The notes under the pieces were generated by a model, which was not told the origin of the DNA, did not search any database, and saw only the letters and a program-made list of their open reading frames with translations. The translations under genes and the position numbers were made by a program. A stretch of DNA of 7,044 nt from an uncultured Collinsella sp. Its GTDB lineage: Bacteria > Actinomycetota > Coriobacteriia > Coriobacteriales > Coriobacteriaceae. Below, piece by piece: positions 1 to 5,529 of this stretch (position 1 is the stretch's first letter; each line of letters begins with the position of its first letter). The stretch covers positions 1-7,044 of the forward strand of contig CABSMV010000096.1 of NCBI GenBank assembly GCA_902478935.1, written 5' to 3'.

Positions 1-29
1 CGGCAGCGTCAGATGTGTATAAGAGACAG
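1..29 (+). other. Nextera transposase adapter remnant (non-genomic)
   Basis: These bases match the 3' 29 nt of the Illumina Nextera Read-1 adapter. Positions 11-29 are the complete 19-bp Tn5 mosaic end, AGATGTGTATAAGAGACAG. Genomic sequence therefore starts at base 30. This is a library artefact, not a Tn5 insertion: the bases before the mosaic end are the synthetic adapter stem rather than IS50 DNA, and the sequence lies at the very end of the window. The glycosyltransferase frame on the minus strand runs straight into it, which would add the spurious tail CLLYTSDAA to that protein. Confidence 0.98.
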
Positions 30-877
30 GCAGCAAACACCTTGCCGCAGTCCGAACCCAGCAACCTGAGCGCATCGTACAGCACCAGATCGCATAGGAA
101 GTACGCCAGGTCATCGGCATACTGGGCATCGAGACCGTCGCGCTGCCAGTCAGCCAGCACAGCGGAGTAAATCTTCACATGCTCCAGCAGACGCGTCTCG
201 TCGTCATAGCGCATGGTATCCATGAGCGAACCCTTGCGCGCCACGCGGTAGTCATACAGCTTGCTCGAGATAAGCGCGGTCTTGCGCGAACGACCGTACA
301 CGGCAAAATCGAAGACCTGGTCCTCGCCATACTTAACGGTTTCGTCGAACACGATCCCGTTGCCCAGCAAAAACTCACGCTTGCAGGCAGTGCGCCATGC
401 AAAGGGGCGAGAAGCTTCCTTAAACAGCAGGTCGGAGCTATAGCCTTCAAACGACACATCGCGCGGGCTCAGCACATAGTTAAGCCACGGATACCCCGCC
501 TCCAGAGGATACGGATTCGCGCCAAAGGTCAAAACGTCGCAGTCCTCGCGCTCAAAGGCATCGACGATCACGCGGCATGCATCGGGCGTAAATCGGTCGT
601 CGGAATCCAAAAACGCAACGATAGGCGCCGTGGACGCGGCGATGCCTGCATTACGCGCACTCGACAGGCCGCCGTTCTCCTTATCGACCAGCGTAAAGCG
701 CGCGTCCTTTTCGCAATACGCAGCCGCAATATCGCGCGAACCGTCCGGCGAGCCATCGTTGACTAACACGCCTTCCCAATCGGGCGTGTCCTGCGCAAGC
801 AGGGAGTCCAGGCACCAGGCCAGGCACTCCTCCACTTTGTAGATGGGAACGACAACGGAAATCTTGGGGGTAGCCAT
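30..877 (-). CDS. Glycosyltransferase family 2, type B, 3' end missing
   Basis: This is a GT-A fold glycosyltransferase that should move a sugar from a nucleotide-sugar donor to a growing surface glycan on the cytoplasmic side; donor and acceptor cannot be read from the sequence. The ATG at 877 gives MATPKISVVVPIYKVEE, the usual GT2 opening beta strand. The nucleotide-binding VNDGSPDGS lies at residues 39-47, ENGGLSSARNAGI at about 68-80, the metal-binding DSDD at 91-94, and a GED likely to hold the catalytic base at 184-186. About 282 genomic codons are visible before the frame enters the adapter at base 29, so the C-terminus is lost. The Shine-Dalgarno AGGAG (891-887) overlaps the TAG stop of the upstream gene, with 9 nt to the ATG, so the two are probably translationally coupled. 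It aligns along its visible length with the 346-residue product of 3123-2083 at modest identity. GT2 membership is secure; the exact reaction is unknown. Confidence 0.93.
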
Positions 878-889
878 AATCACTCGCTC

Positions 890-2008
890 CTACTGTGCGG
901 CGGGAACGTCATCAGGGTGCGGGTTGTCGCCGTAGGTGCGCTGATACGTCAGCACGCGCCACACCAGCGGCAGGCCGCCAATCTTAAAGTAATGCTTAAA
1001 CGTATTGATCTTGCCCGGCTTCTTAAAGCCAAAGCGCGAATCGATATAGGCGCGAGGCGACTTGACCATCAGGCGCAAGTCGGTCTCGCCACGCGGATCA
1101 AACAGCGACAGGTCAAAGCGACCGGCATCCCAATCGGCCTTGAGCTCGGACGAGGCTTTCTTCCAAAACTGCTCACGCAGCTCATCGACCAGACGCTCAT
1201 CATTCCAACGGTACGTATCGACCTTCATGCGCATTAAAATGCCCTGAAGCTGAGCCTTGAGCTCGGGACGTTCGTCCAAAAAGCGCTGCATCTCGACATA
1301 CTCGTCGCACACGCAAAACACCTTGGTGGGCGAATTAACGGAGCTCTTCTCGTTATCCTGGCGATAGCACAAAATGGGGTCCGCAATAAACGCGGCACGC
1401 TCGGCGCAAGCCCAAACCTTAAAGTTAAAGCCTGCGTCCTGATACGAGGCACCCGGCGTGGGAAGGAACCGAATCTGATTGTCGTTGAGGAACTCGCGCC
1501 GATAGATAGCCGACCAAATGGAAGGTTTGCGGTAGAAGATGCCCGGGCGATCGACAGGGCGATACGCGGCGCCCGTCATATGCTCGTCGATGATCCCAAA
1601 CAGCTCACGGCGCTCGCTGGGCGTGGACCAATACAGGTAAAAGTCGCCCTTCACCACATCGGCATGCTCAGCATCGGCCTTGGCGACCAGCTTTTGGAGC
1701 GAATCCTCAAACATAAAGTCGTCGGACTCAAGGATGCCCACGTACTCACCGCGCGCCATCTCCAGGCCGCGGTTCATCGAGTCGCCGTAGCCGCTGTTGG
1801 CTTTGTCGATCATCTTGACACGGGAGTCGCGCTCCATGTACTCGCGGATAATCGCCGGCGAGCTGTCGGTCGACCCGTCGTTAATGCAGATGATCTCGAT
1901 GTCCTTGAGCGTCTGAGTCACGGCAGAATCGAGGCACTCGCGCAGGTAGCGTTCGACATTGCAAATGGGAACAAGCAGCGAAACTTTAGGGGTATCAGAG
2001 TTCTGCAA
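890..2008 (-). CDS. Glycosyltransferase family 2, type A, second copy
   Basis: A 372-residue GT2 enzyme, probably building a capsule-like or cell-wall polysaccharide in the cytoplasm. Its N-terminal GT-A domain shows VSLLVPICNVERYLREC from residue 9, INDGSTDSS at 42-50, NSGYGDSMN at 71-79 and the metal-binding ESDD at 94-97. The motif TPGASYQD at 184-191 sits where other GT2 enzymes carry the ED or GED base. A type-specific segment follows (CYRQDNEKSSVNS, 214-226), then a roughly 140-residue basic and aromatic C-terminal part with no transmembrane helix that I can see. The start is TTG (2008-2006): no ATG lies nearby in frame, and a strong AGGAGG sits 5 nt upstream. It is a close paralogue of the gene at 4233-3130, nearly identical through the first 100 residues but diverging strongly after about residue 240, which suggests different acceptors. 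It ends 12 nt before the next glycosyltransferase. The gene follows a 74-nt gap, so it could have its own promoter. Confidence 0.95.
   Translation of the reverse strand: MQNSDTPKVSLLVPICNVERYLRECLDSAVTQTLKDIEIICINDGSTDSSPAIIREYMERDSRVKMIDKANSGYGDSMNRGLEMARGEYVGILESDDFMFEDSLQKLVAKADAEHADVVKGDFYLYWSTPSERRELFGIIDEHMTGAAYRPVDRPGIFYRKPSIWSAIYRREFLNDNQIRFLPTPGASYQDAGFNFKVWACAERAAFIADPILCYRQDNEKSSVNSPTKVFCVCDEYVEMQRFLDERPELKAQLQGILMRMKVDTYRWNDERLVDELREQFWKKASSELKADWDAGRFDLSLFDPRGETDLRLMVKSPRAYIDSRFGFKKPGKINTFKHYFKIGGLPLVWRVLTYQRTYGDNPHPDDVPAAQ
1741..1980 (-). repeat. Long direct repeat, copy 2 (inside type A GT2 gene)
   Basis: Counted by hand at a constant offset of 2219 bases, this block differs from 3960-4199 at about 25 of 240 positions, so about 90% identity with no gaps. 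It includes a 34-base exact match (1864-1897 against 4083-4116) and a 29-base exact match around the GYGDSMN codons. It encodes the nucleotide-binding half of the catalytic domain. Several differences are synonymous, so protein-level selection and paralogy explain it. It is large enough to support recombination between copies. Confidence 0.9.
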
Positions 2009-2013
2009 GAGAA

Positions 2014-2019
2014 CCTCCT
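2014..2019 (-). promoter_or_regulatory. Shine-Dalgarno fixing a TTG start
   Basis: Read on the minus strand, AGGAGG lies 5 nt before the TTG at 2008. No alternative ATG or GTG start in the same frame has a comparable site, so this motif is the main reason for accepting the TTG start of the 890-2008 gene. Confidence 0.85.
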
Positions 2020-2042
2020 GTTGAATAGCGTGTAACAGGGTT

Positions 2043-2051
2043 ATTTTAGCA
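2043..2051 (-). promoter_or_regulatory. Possible extended -10 promoter element
   Basis: On the minus strand TGCTAAAAT fits the extended -10 pattern TGnTATAAT with one mismatch. It lies in the 74-nt gap between two glycosyltransferase genes and would start a short leader about 28 nt before the TTG at 2008. No good -35 hexamer lies 16-18 nt upstream, because that stretch is GC-rich, but extended -10 promoters often lack one. It is a single short motif and could be chance. If real, it would let the second A-B gene pair be transcribed apart from the first. Confidence 0.3.
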
Positions 2052-2082
2052 GCCGGGTTGCGGCGGGCGGCAGCGCTTGGAA

Positions 2083-3123
2083 TTATATAAAGCGCTCCAG
2101 GCAGGCTTTGAGACCGCGAGTCGAAAGATAGAACAGCGTGGCATCTGCCATCGAAACGCCCGGGGTCGCCGCAACGAGCTTGTGGGCAACACGGCGAACG
2201 GCGCCCTTAGCAGGCATATCCGCCCACTCCGTTCCCAAAAACGTCGTGAGGTCCATGTTGACGCGAGCCGCCACGCGATGGAAGTCATCGGAATCCAAGC
2301 GCGCCAAATCAAACACGATAAGGTCCAGGAACCAGGTGATCAGCTCGCCGGGACACAGGTCCATAAGACCGTAGCCCGCCCAGTCCTCCAAGACCTCCTC
2401 GAGCATTCTCATATGGGCATCGAGCTTTTTGGCGCGAGCCTCGACACTGTTGAACTCGTGCGTCGCCGATTCGCTCTCCATCACGTAGTGGTAGAACTTG
2501 TCCGGCATGACGACGGTCTTGTGGGCAAGCGCATAAGCCGCAAATTGGAAGACGACGTCCTCGCCCAAAGCCAGACCGGGGGCGAAGCGAATGCCTTCGC
2601 GATTGAGCAGCTCGCGCGAAAAAGCCGCACGGCAGGCATAGGGCTGCGCATTCGAATGGAACAGCAGTTGGGGATCACGGGCGCCGAAGGTGCCAGCTTT
2701 GGGGCTCATGAGTTGCTGGACACGTTTGGGGGCAGCATCGGCAGGTTCACAGACGCCGCCAAAAACGGCGGCCTCGGCATCCGCAGACTCCATGGCATGC
2801 AGCACGCGCTCGACCGTCTGGGCATCGATGTAATCGTCGGCGTCCACAAAAAAGACGGTCTCGCCCTCGGCGACATCGATGCCGGCATTTCGAGCACACG
2901 AGACACCCGCATTTTCCTGGTCAATCACCAGTACGCGATCGTCAGCCTGCGCGATCTGGCGCAACACGTTCAACGAATCATCAGTCGACCCGTCGTTGAC
3001 GCAGACAACCTGAATCGAGCGCTCGGACTGGGCCAACAGCGAATCAACGCATCGCTGAATGGAGCGCGCAGAGTTGTAAACGGGGACGACAATGGTAGCT
3101 TTAGGACACGAGGCCTCTCCCAT
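2083..3123 (-). CDS. Glycosyltransferase family 2, type B, first copy
   Basis: A complete 346-residue GT2 enzyme. The GT-A domain shows ATIVVPVYNSARS from residue 9, VNDGSTDDS at 42-50, QENAGVSCARNAGI at 69-82, the metal-binding DADDYID at 94-100, and LGED at 186-189 with the probable catalytic base. The segment PYACRAAFSRELL (161-173) matches PFAWRTACKREFL in the product of 877-30, which marks the two as one subtype. The C-terminal third is helical and soluble in character, with no clear membrane anchor. The ATG at 3123 is preceded by GAGGGGG (3139-3133), 9 nt away and overlapping the end of the upstream gene. Only 6 nt separate the upstream TAG stop from this ATG, so the two are surely cotranscribed and probably translationally coupled. 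Donor and acceptor are unknown. The role in surface glycan synthesis is inferred from the run of glycosyltransferases. Confidence 0.95.
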   Translation of the reverse strand: MGEASCPKATIVVPVYNSARSIQRCVDSLLAQSERSIQVVCVNDGSTDDSLNVLRQIAQADDRVLVIDQENAGVSCARNAGIDVAEGETVFFVDADDYIDAQTVERVLHAMESADAEAAVFGGVCEPADAAPKRVQQLMSPKAGTFGARDPQLLFHSNAQPYACRAAFSRELLNREGIRFAPGLALGEDVVFQFAAYALAHKTVVMPDKFYHYVMESESATHEFNSVEARAKKLDAHMRMLEEVLEDWAGYGLMDLCPGELITWFLDLIVFDLARLDSDDFHRVAARVNMDLTTFLGTEWADMPAKGAVRRVAHKLVAATPGVSMADATLFYLSTRGLKACLERFI

Positions 3124-3129
3124 GCCGAC

Positions 3130-4233
3130 CTACCCCCTCAGCGATTCGATGAGGAAGGCGGCGACCACACCTGGGCCTCCAACCGAGGCGTAATACTTAG
3201 CACGCCCCAAGGCACCATCCGTCGCAAAACTCGGATGCTCGTCAACCCAGCCCTCAGGATCTTTGAGGATGGCAGCGAGGTTCGCGCGCTTCCACGGCTT
3301 GAGGTCGTCAAGCGAAAAGTCCCCGGCATCCAAGGCCGCCTGAAATTCCTTGGCCATCTGAGCCAGGAACTCCTTATAGAACTTAGGCGCCAAGCGCACA
3401 TAGTTCCACATATACGAGTCGTACTTAATGAGCTGATTGAACTTGAGCATGCGCGCGACGTCATCGCTTGCGTGATCGCGGGCAAAATCCTCTCGGATCC
3501 AACGTTCGATCTCGGCATACTCGGTATTGACGCAAAAGACCTTAGCCGAAGAATTGACCGAGGAGTTCTCGTTGTCCTGACGATACGAAAGCACGGCATC
3601 GTGCAGGTAAACGGCCTTGTCGGCGCAGGCAATCACCTTAAAGGCAAACGACGTGTCCTGAAAGGATGCTCCCGGAGTCGGCAAGAACTTGATGCCGTTG
3701 CGCTCAAGAAAATCGCGACGGTACACAGCCGACCAAATCGACGGTTTCTGCTTAAAGAACTGCGTCGTGTCGCTCGGGTGCACCGGCTTACCGCAGTCCT
3801 TGGCCTTAAACATCTCGTGCAGCGAACGGCGCTCCTCGGGCTTAGACCAGTAGAAATCAAAGTTCGCCTTCGCAAAGTCGGCATTATTGCTATCGGCGGC
3901 CGAGACAAGCTTTTCGAGTGCGTCGGGCGCCATAAAGTCATCGGACTCCAAGATGCCAACGTACTTGCCACGCGCCATCTCCAGACCGTGGTTCATCGAG
4001 TCGCCGTAGCCGCTGTTGCCCTTGTCGATCATCTTGACGCGCCTATCGCGCTCCATATACTCGCGGATAATCGCCGGCGAGTTGTCGGTCGACCCGTCGT
4101 TAATGCAGATGATCTCAATATCCTTGAGCGTCTGCGCCAGGGCGGAATCGAGGCACTCGCGCAGGTAGCGCTGAACATTGTAAATGGGAATAAGCAGCGA
4201 CAGAACAGGGCTGCCAGAGGCGTTAGTAGACAA
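3130..4233 (-). CDS. Glycosyltransferase family 2, type A, first copy
   Basis: A complete 367-residue GT2 enzyme and the first gene of the minus-strand run. Features in order: VLSLLIPIYNVQRYLREC from residue 10, INDGSTDNS at 44-52, NSGYGDSMN at 73-81, the metal-binding ESDD at 96-99, TPGASFQD at 186-193 in the catalytic-base region, and YRQDNENSSVNS at 217-228. The first 100 residues are almost the same as in the 890-2008 product, the middle is similar, and the last 120 or so differ, including the tail (this one ends AAFLIESLRG). The start is TTG at 4233, preceded by AAGGAG with 5 nt spacing; there is no ATG option. It precedes the next glycosyltransferase gene by 6 nt, and its promoter should lie in the divergent region upstream. 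Sugar specificity cannot be told from the sequence. Association with a capsule or wall-polysaccharide pathway is inferred. Confidence 0.95.
   Translation of the reverse strand: MSTNASGSPVLSLLIPIYNVQRYLRECLDSALAQTLKDIEIICINDGSTDNSPAIIREYMERDRRVKMIDKGNSGYGDSMNHGLEMARGKYVGILESDDFMAPDALEKLVSAADSNNADFAKANFDFYWSKPEERRSLHEMFKAKDCGKPVHPSDTTQFFKQKPSIWSAVYRRDFLERNGIKFLPTPGASFQDTSFAFKVIACADKAVYLHDAVLSYRQDNENSSVNSSAKVFCVNTEYAEIERWIREDFARDHASDDVARMLKFNQLIKYDSYMWNYVRLAPKFYKEFLAQMAKEFQAALDAGDFSLDDLKPWKRANLAAILKDPEGWVDEHPSFATDGALGRAKYYASVGGPGVVAAFLIESLRG
3960..4199 (-). repeat. Long direct repeat, copy 1 (inside type A GT2 gene)
   Basis: Partner of the 1741-1980 block, in the same orientation and 2219 bases away. 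About 90% identity was counted by hand, and the reading frame is conserved. Recombination between the two copies would delete one A-B pair and leave an intact hybrid type A gene. Confidence 0.9.
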
Positions 4234-4238
4234 ATGTG

Positions 4239-4244
4239 CTCCTT
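4239..4244 (-). promoter_or_regulatory. Shine-Dalgarno fixing a TTG start
   Basis: On the minus strand AAGGAG is followed by a 5-nt spacer and then TTG at 4233. The arrangement is the same as at the other type A gene, which supports TTG as the true start in both. Confidence 0.85.
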
Positions 4245-4472
4245 AGGAAATACCTGTCGTTTCATGGTATCAAAGGGTCAGCGCGCCAGCGGGCGTTTAT
4301 ATAATCTATGGAGCCTCTTGCGGGCAAAGCAGCCCCACGTCATGCGGCGGGCCCATGGCAGGTTCCTGCGTTTTATTCAAAGCTTGCCGCTAAGGTGCGC
4401 CGAGCCTTTACAATAGGACAGTCCCAAGGACGTATTCGATAGCTTCCGTGCAGCGCTCGCCCGCCGCGCGTG

Positions 4473-4478
4473 AAAGGA
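4473..4478 (+). promoter_or_regulatory. Shine-Dalgarno selecting the ATG at 4490
   Basis: AAAGGA lies 11 nt before the ATG at 4490. The frame is also open back to a GTG at 4448, but no purine-rich site precedes that GTG, and the 14 extra residues (MQRSPAARERIYCP) do not look like part of a GT2 N-terminus. The ATG is therefore preferred. Confidence 0.7.
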
Positions 4479-4489
4479 TATATTGCCCC

Positions 4490-5512
4490 ATGCCTTCAAC
4501 CCTTCCCGCTCCCATCGATAAGCTCGCCATCGTCGTCGTTACGTACAAGCGCCAGGAACTCCTGGCCAACTTGTTCGACTCTATGACCGAGCTCACGGCA
4601 ACGCCCTGGCGCATCGTGATTGTCGATAACGAGAATTCGCGCGAGACCGAGGCCATGTGCACCGCATTCAACGAGCGCCTGGCCAACCTGTGGGGCATCG
4701 ACACCGAGCAGCCCGACGCGCAGGGCGGCACCGACCGTGTCATCTACGCCCCGCAGCTCGAAAACGGCGGCGGTGCGGGCGGCTTCTCCGCCGGCACTAA
4801 ATGTGCCTACGACCTGGGCGCCCAGTGGTTCTGGGTGATGGACGACGACGTGCTCGTCATCCCCGAAGGCATCGAGCGTCTTGCCAAATGGACCGACCGC
4901 TACGATGTCATCCAGGGTTCGCGCCTGGACTTTGACGGCGGCGCCTTCTTTTGGCAGTACCAACTCATCCTTTCGCTCGGCATTCCCAACCCTGTCGCCA
5001 AGTGGGACTTGGGACCCGAGGGCTACCGCGCCATGAACCAGCTATGCTTTGAGGGCGGCATGTTCTCGCGCCGCGTGGTCGACAAGATCGGCCTGCCGGA
5101 TGCGCGATTCTTCATCTACGGCGACGATGCCTGCTATGGTTACGTGGCCAGCCAGCACTTCCCCGCCGCCGTTGTGGCCGACCTGGTGCTCAAGCGCGCC
5201 CGCGCCGTCTCTAACTGGGATATCGCCGGCAAGCGCCAGCTCAACTCTACGAGCGACACCAACCGCTACTACATCATGCGCAACCGCGGTTATCTGGCCC
5301 GCTACATGCAGATTTACGGCGACTATCACCCCGTGCTGTTCCGTCTGGGCAACGCCGCGACCTTCTGCAAGGAGTTCATTCGCCTGGCCGCCGTTGACAA
5401 GTGCTTTAAGACCGGCATTCCGGCGCTGCGTCGTGGCATGAAGGACGCCCGCAAGATCGTTAAGGATCCCAACTGGAAGCCCATGCCGCCCCTGAAGGAC
5501 GCGGAGCAGTAA
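4490..5512 (+). CDS. GlfT-like galactofuranosyltransferase (GT2)
   Basis: A 340-residue glycosyltransferase resembling the bacterial galactofuranosyltransferases typified by mycobacterial GlfT1 and GlfT2, which transfer galactofuranose from UDP-Galf to a lipid-linked glycan at the cytoplasmic face. Visible features: LAIVVVTYKRQELLANL from residue 12, IVDNENSRE at 44-52, the glycine-rich ENGGGAGGFSAG at 91-102 (typical of this subgroup), WVMDDDV with the metal-binding DDD at 118-120, QGSRLD at 142-147, and FFIYGDDACYGY at 207-218 where the catalytic base is expected. WDIAGKRQLNSTSDTNRYY follows at 243-261. Length is close to GlfT1 (about 300) and well short of GlfT2 (about 640). No transmembrane helix is seen. 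Codons are strongly biased to C and G endings, consistent with a long-resident gene. It is transcribed away from the four-gene GT2 run and ends 17 nt before the convergent neighbour. The subgroup is fairly clear; galactofuranose as donor is inferred by resemblance and untested. Confidence 0.85.
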   Translation: MPSTLPAPIDKLAIVVVTYKRQELLANLFDSMTELTATPWRIVIVDNENSRETEAMCTAFNERLANLWGIDTEQPDAQGGTDRVIYAPQLENGGGAGGFSAGTKCAYDLGAQWFWVMDDDVLVIPEGIERLAKWTDRYDVIQGSRLDFDGGAFFWQYQLILSLGIPNPVAKWDLGPEGYRAMNQLCFEGGMFSRRVVDKIGLPDARFFIYGDDACYGYVASQHFPAAVVADLVLKRARAVSNWDIAGKRQLNSTSDTNRYYIMRNRGYLARYMQIYGDYHPVLFRLGNAATFCKEFIRLAAVDKCFKTGIPALRRGMKDARKIVKDPNWKPMPPLKDAEQ

Positions 5513-5529
5513 AGGGCTTTCGCCATCCC

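Larger units (their letters stand above)
4234..4489. promoter_or_regulatory. Divergent intergenic region, probable bidirectional promoter
   Basis: This is the only long non-coding stretch (256 nt). It separates the minus-strand glycosyltransferase run from the plus-strand GlfT-like gene, so it must hold promoters for both unless transcription enters from afar. An AT-rich core at 4296-4305 reads TATAAT on the plus strand (4300-4305) and TATAAA on the minus strand (4301-4296); neither has a convincing -35. A second plus-strand option nearer the gene is TTGCCG (4384-4389) with TACAAT (4409-4414), spacer 19, longer than ideal. A small inverted repeat, CGCC-AGCG-GGCG, lies at 4284-4295, and GGGC-N6-GCCC lies at 4322-4335. 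I see no riboswitch, tRNA or SRP RNA signature and no credible small gene. That promoters lie here is likely; the individual boxes are tentative. Confidence 0.5.

Noticed and set aside
1..29. Natural Tn5/IS50 insertion end
   Set aside because: The mosaic end is the engineered hybrid sequence and is preceded by the commercial adapter stem at the contig edge, with no transposase or IS50 DNA.
4357..4375. Possible intrinsic terminator (GCAG-GTTC-CTGC followed by GTTTTATT)
   Set aside because: The stem has only four base pairs, the T tract is interrupted, and there is no upstream plus-strand gene that needs a terminator here.
4312..4380. Small RNA gene (SRP RNA or similar) downstream of the TATAAT at 4300
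   Set aside because: The diagnostic SRP GGAAGG-type tetraloop region is absent, and there is no tRNA-like or other recognised fold; only short unrelated hairpins can be drawn.
2077..4416. A 779-codon open frame on the plus strand, antisense to two glycosyltransferase genes
   Set aside because: It mirrors real GT2 genes on the minus strand. Its product shows no family motif, and the similarity between this frame and the shorter antisense frame at 1580-2035 is explained by the paralogy of the two type A genes. Long antisense frames are common in G/C-ending codon genomes.
4448..4489. GTG start extending the GlfT-like protein by 14 residues
   Set aside because: No ribosome-binding site precedes it and the extra residues do not look like a GT2 N-terminus. 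The ATG at 4490 has AAAGGA upstream.
4496..4963. Minus-strand open frame of 155 codons opposite the GlfT-like gene
   Set aside because: It overlaps the conserved N-terminal half of a clear glycosyltransferase, lacks a Shine-Dalgarno and has no recognisable motif.
5513..5529. Bidirectional terminator between the convergent genes
   Set aside because: The 17-nt gap offers only a three-pair GGC/GCC stem with a short T run on the minus strand, too weak to call.
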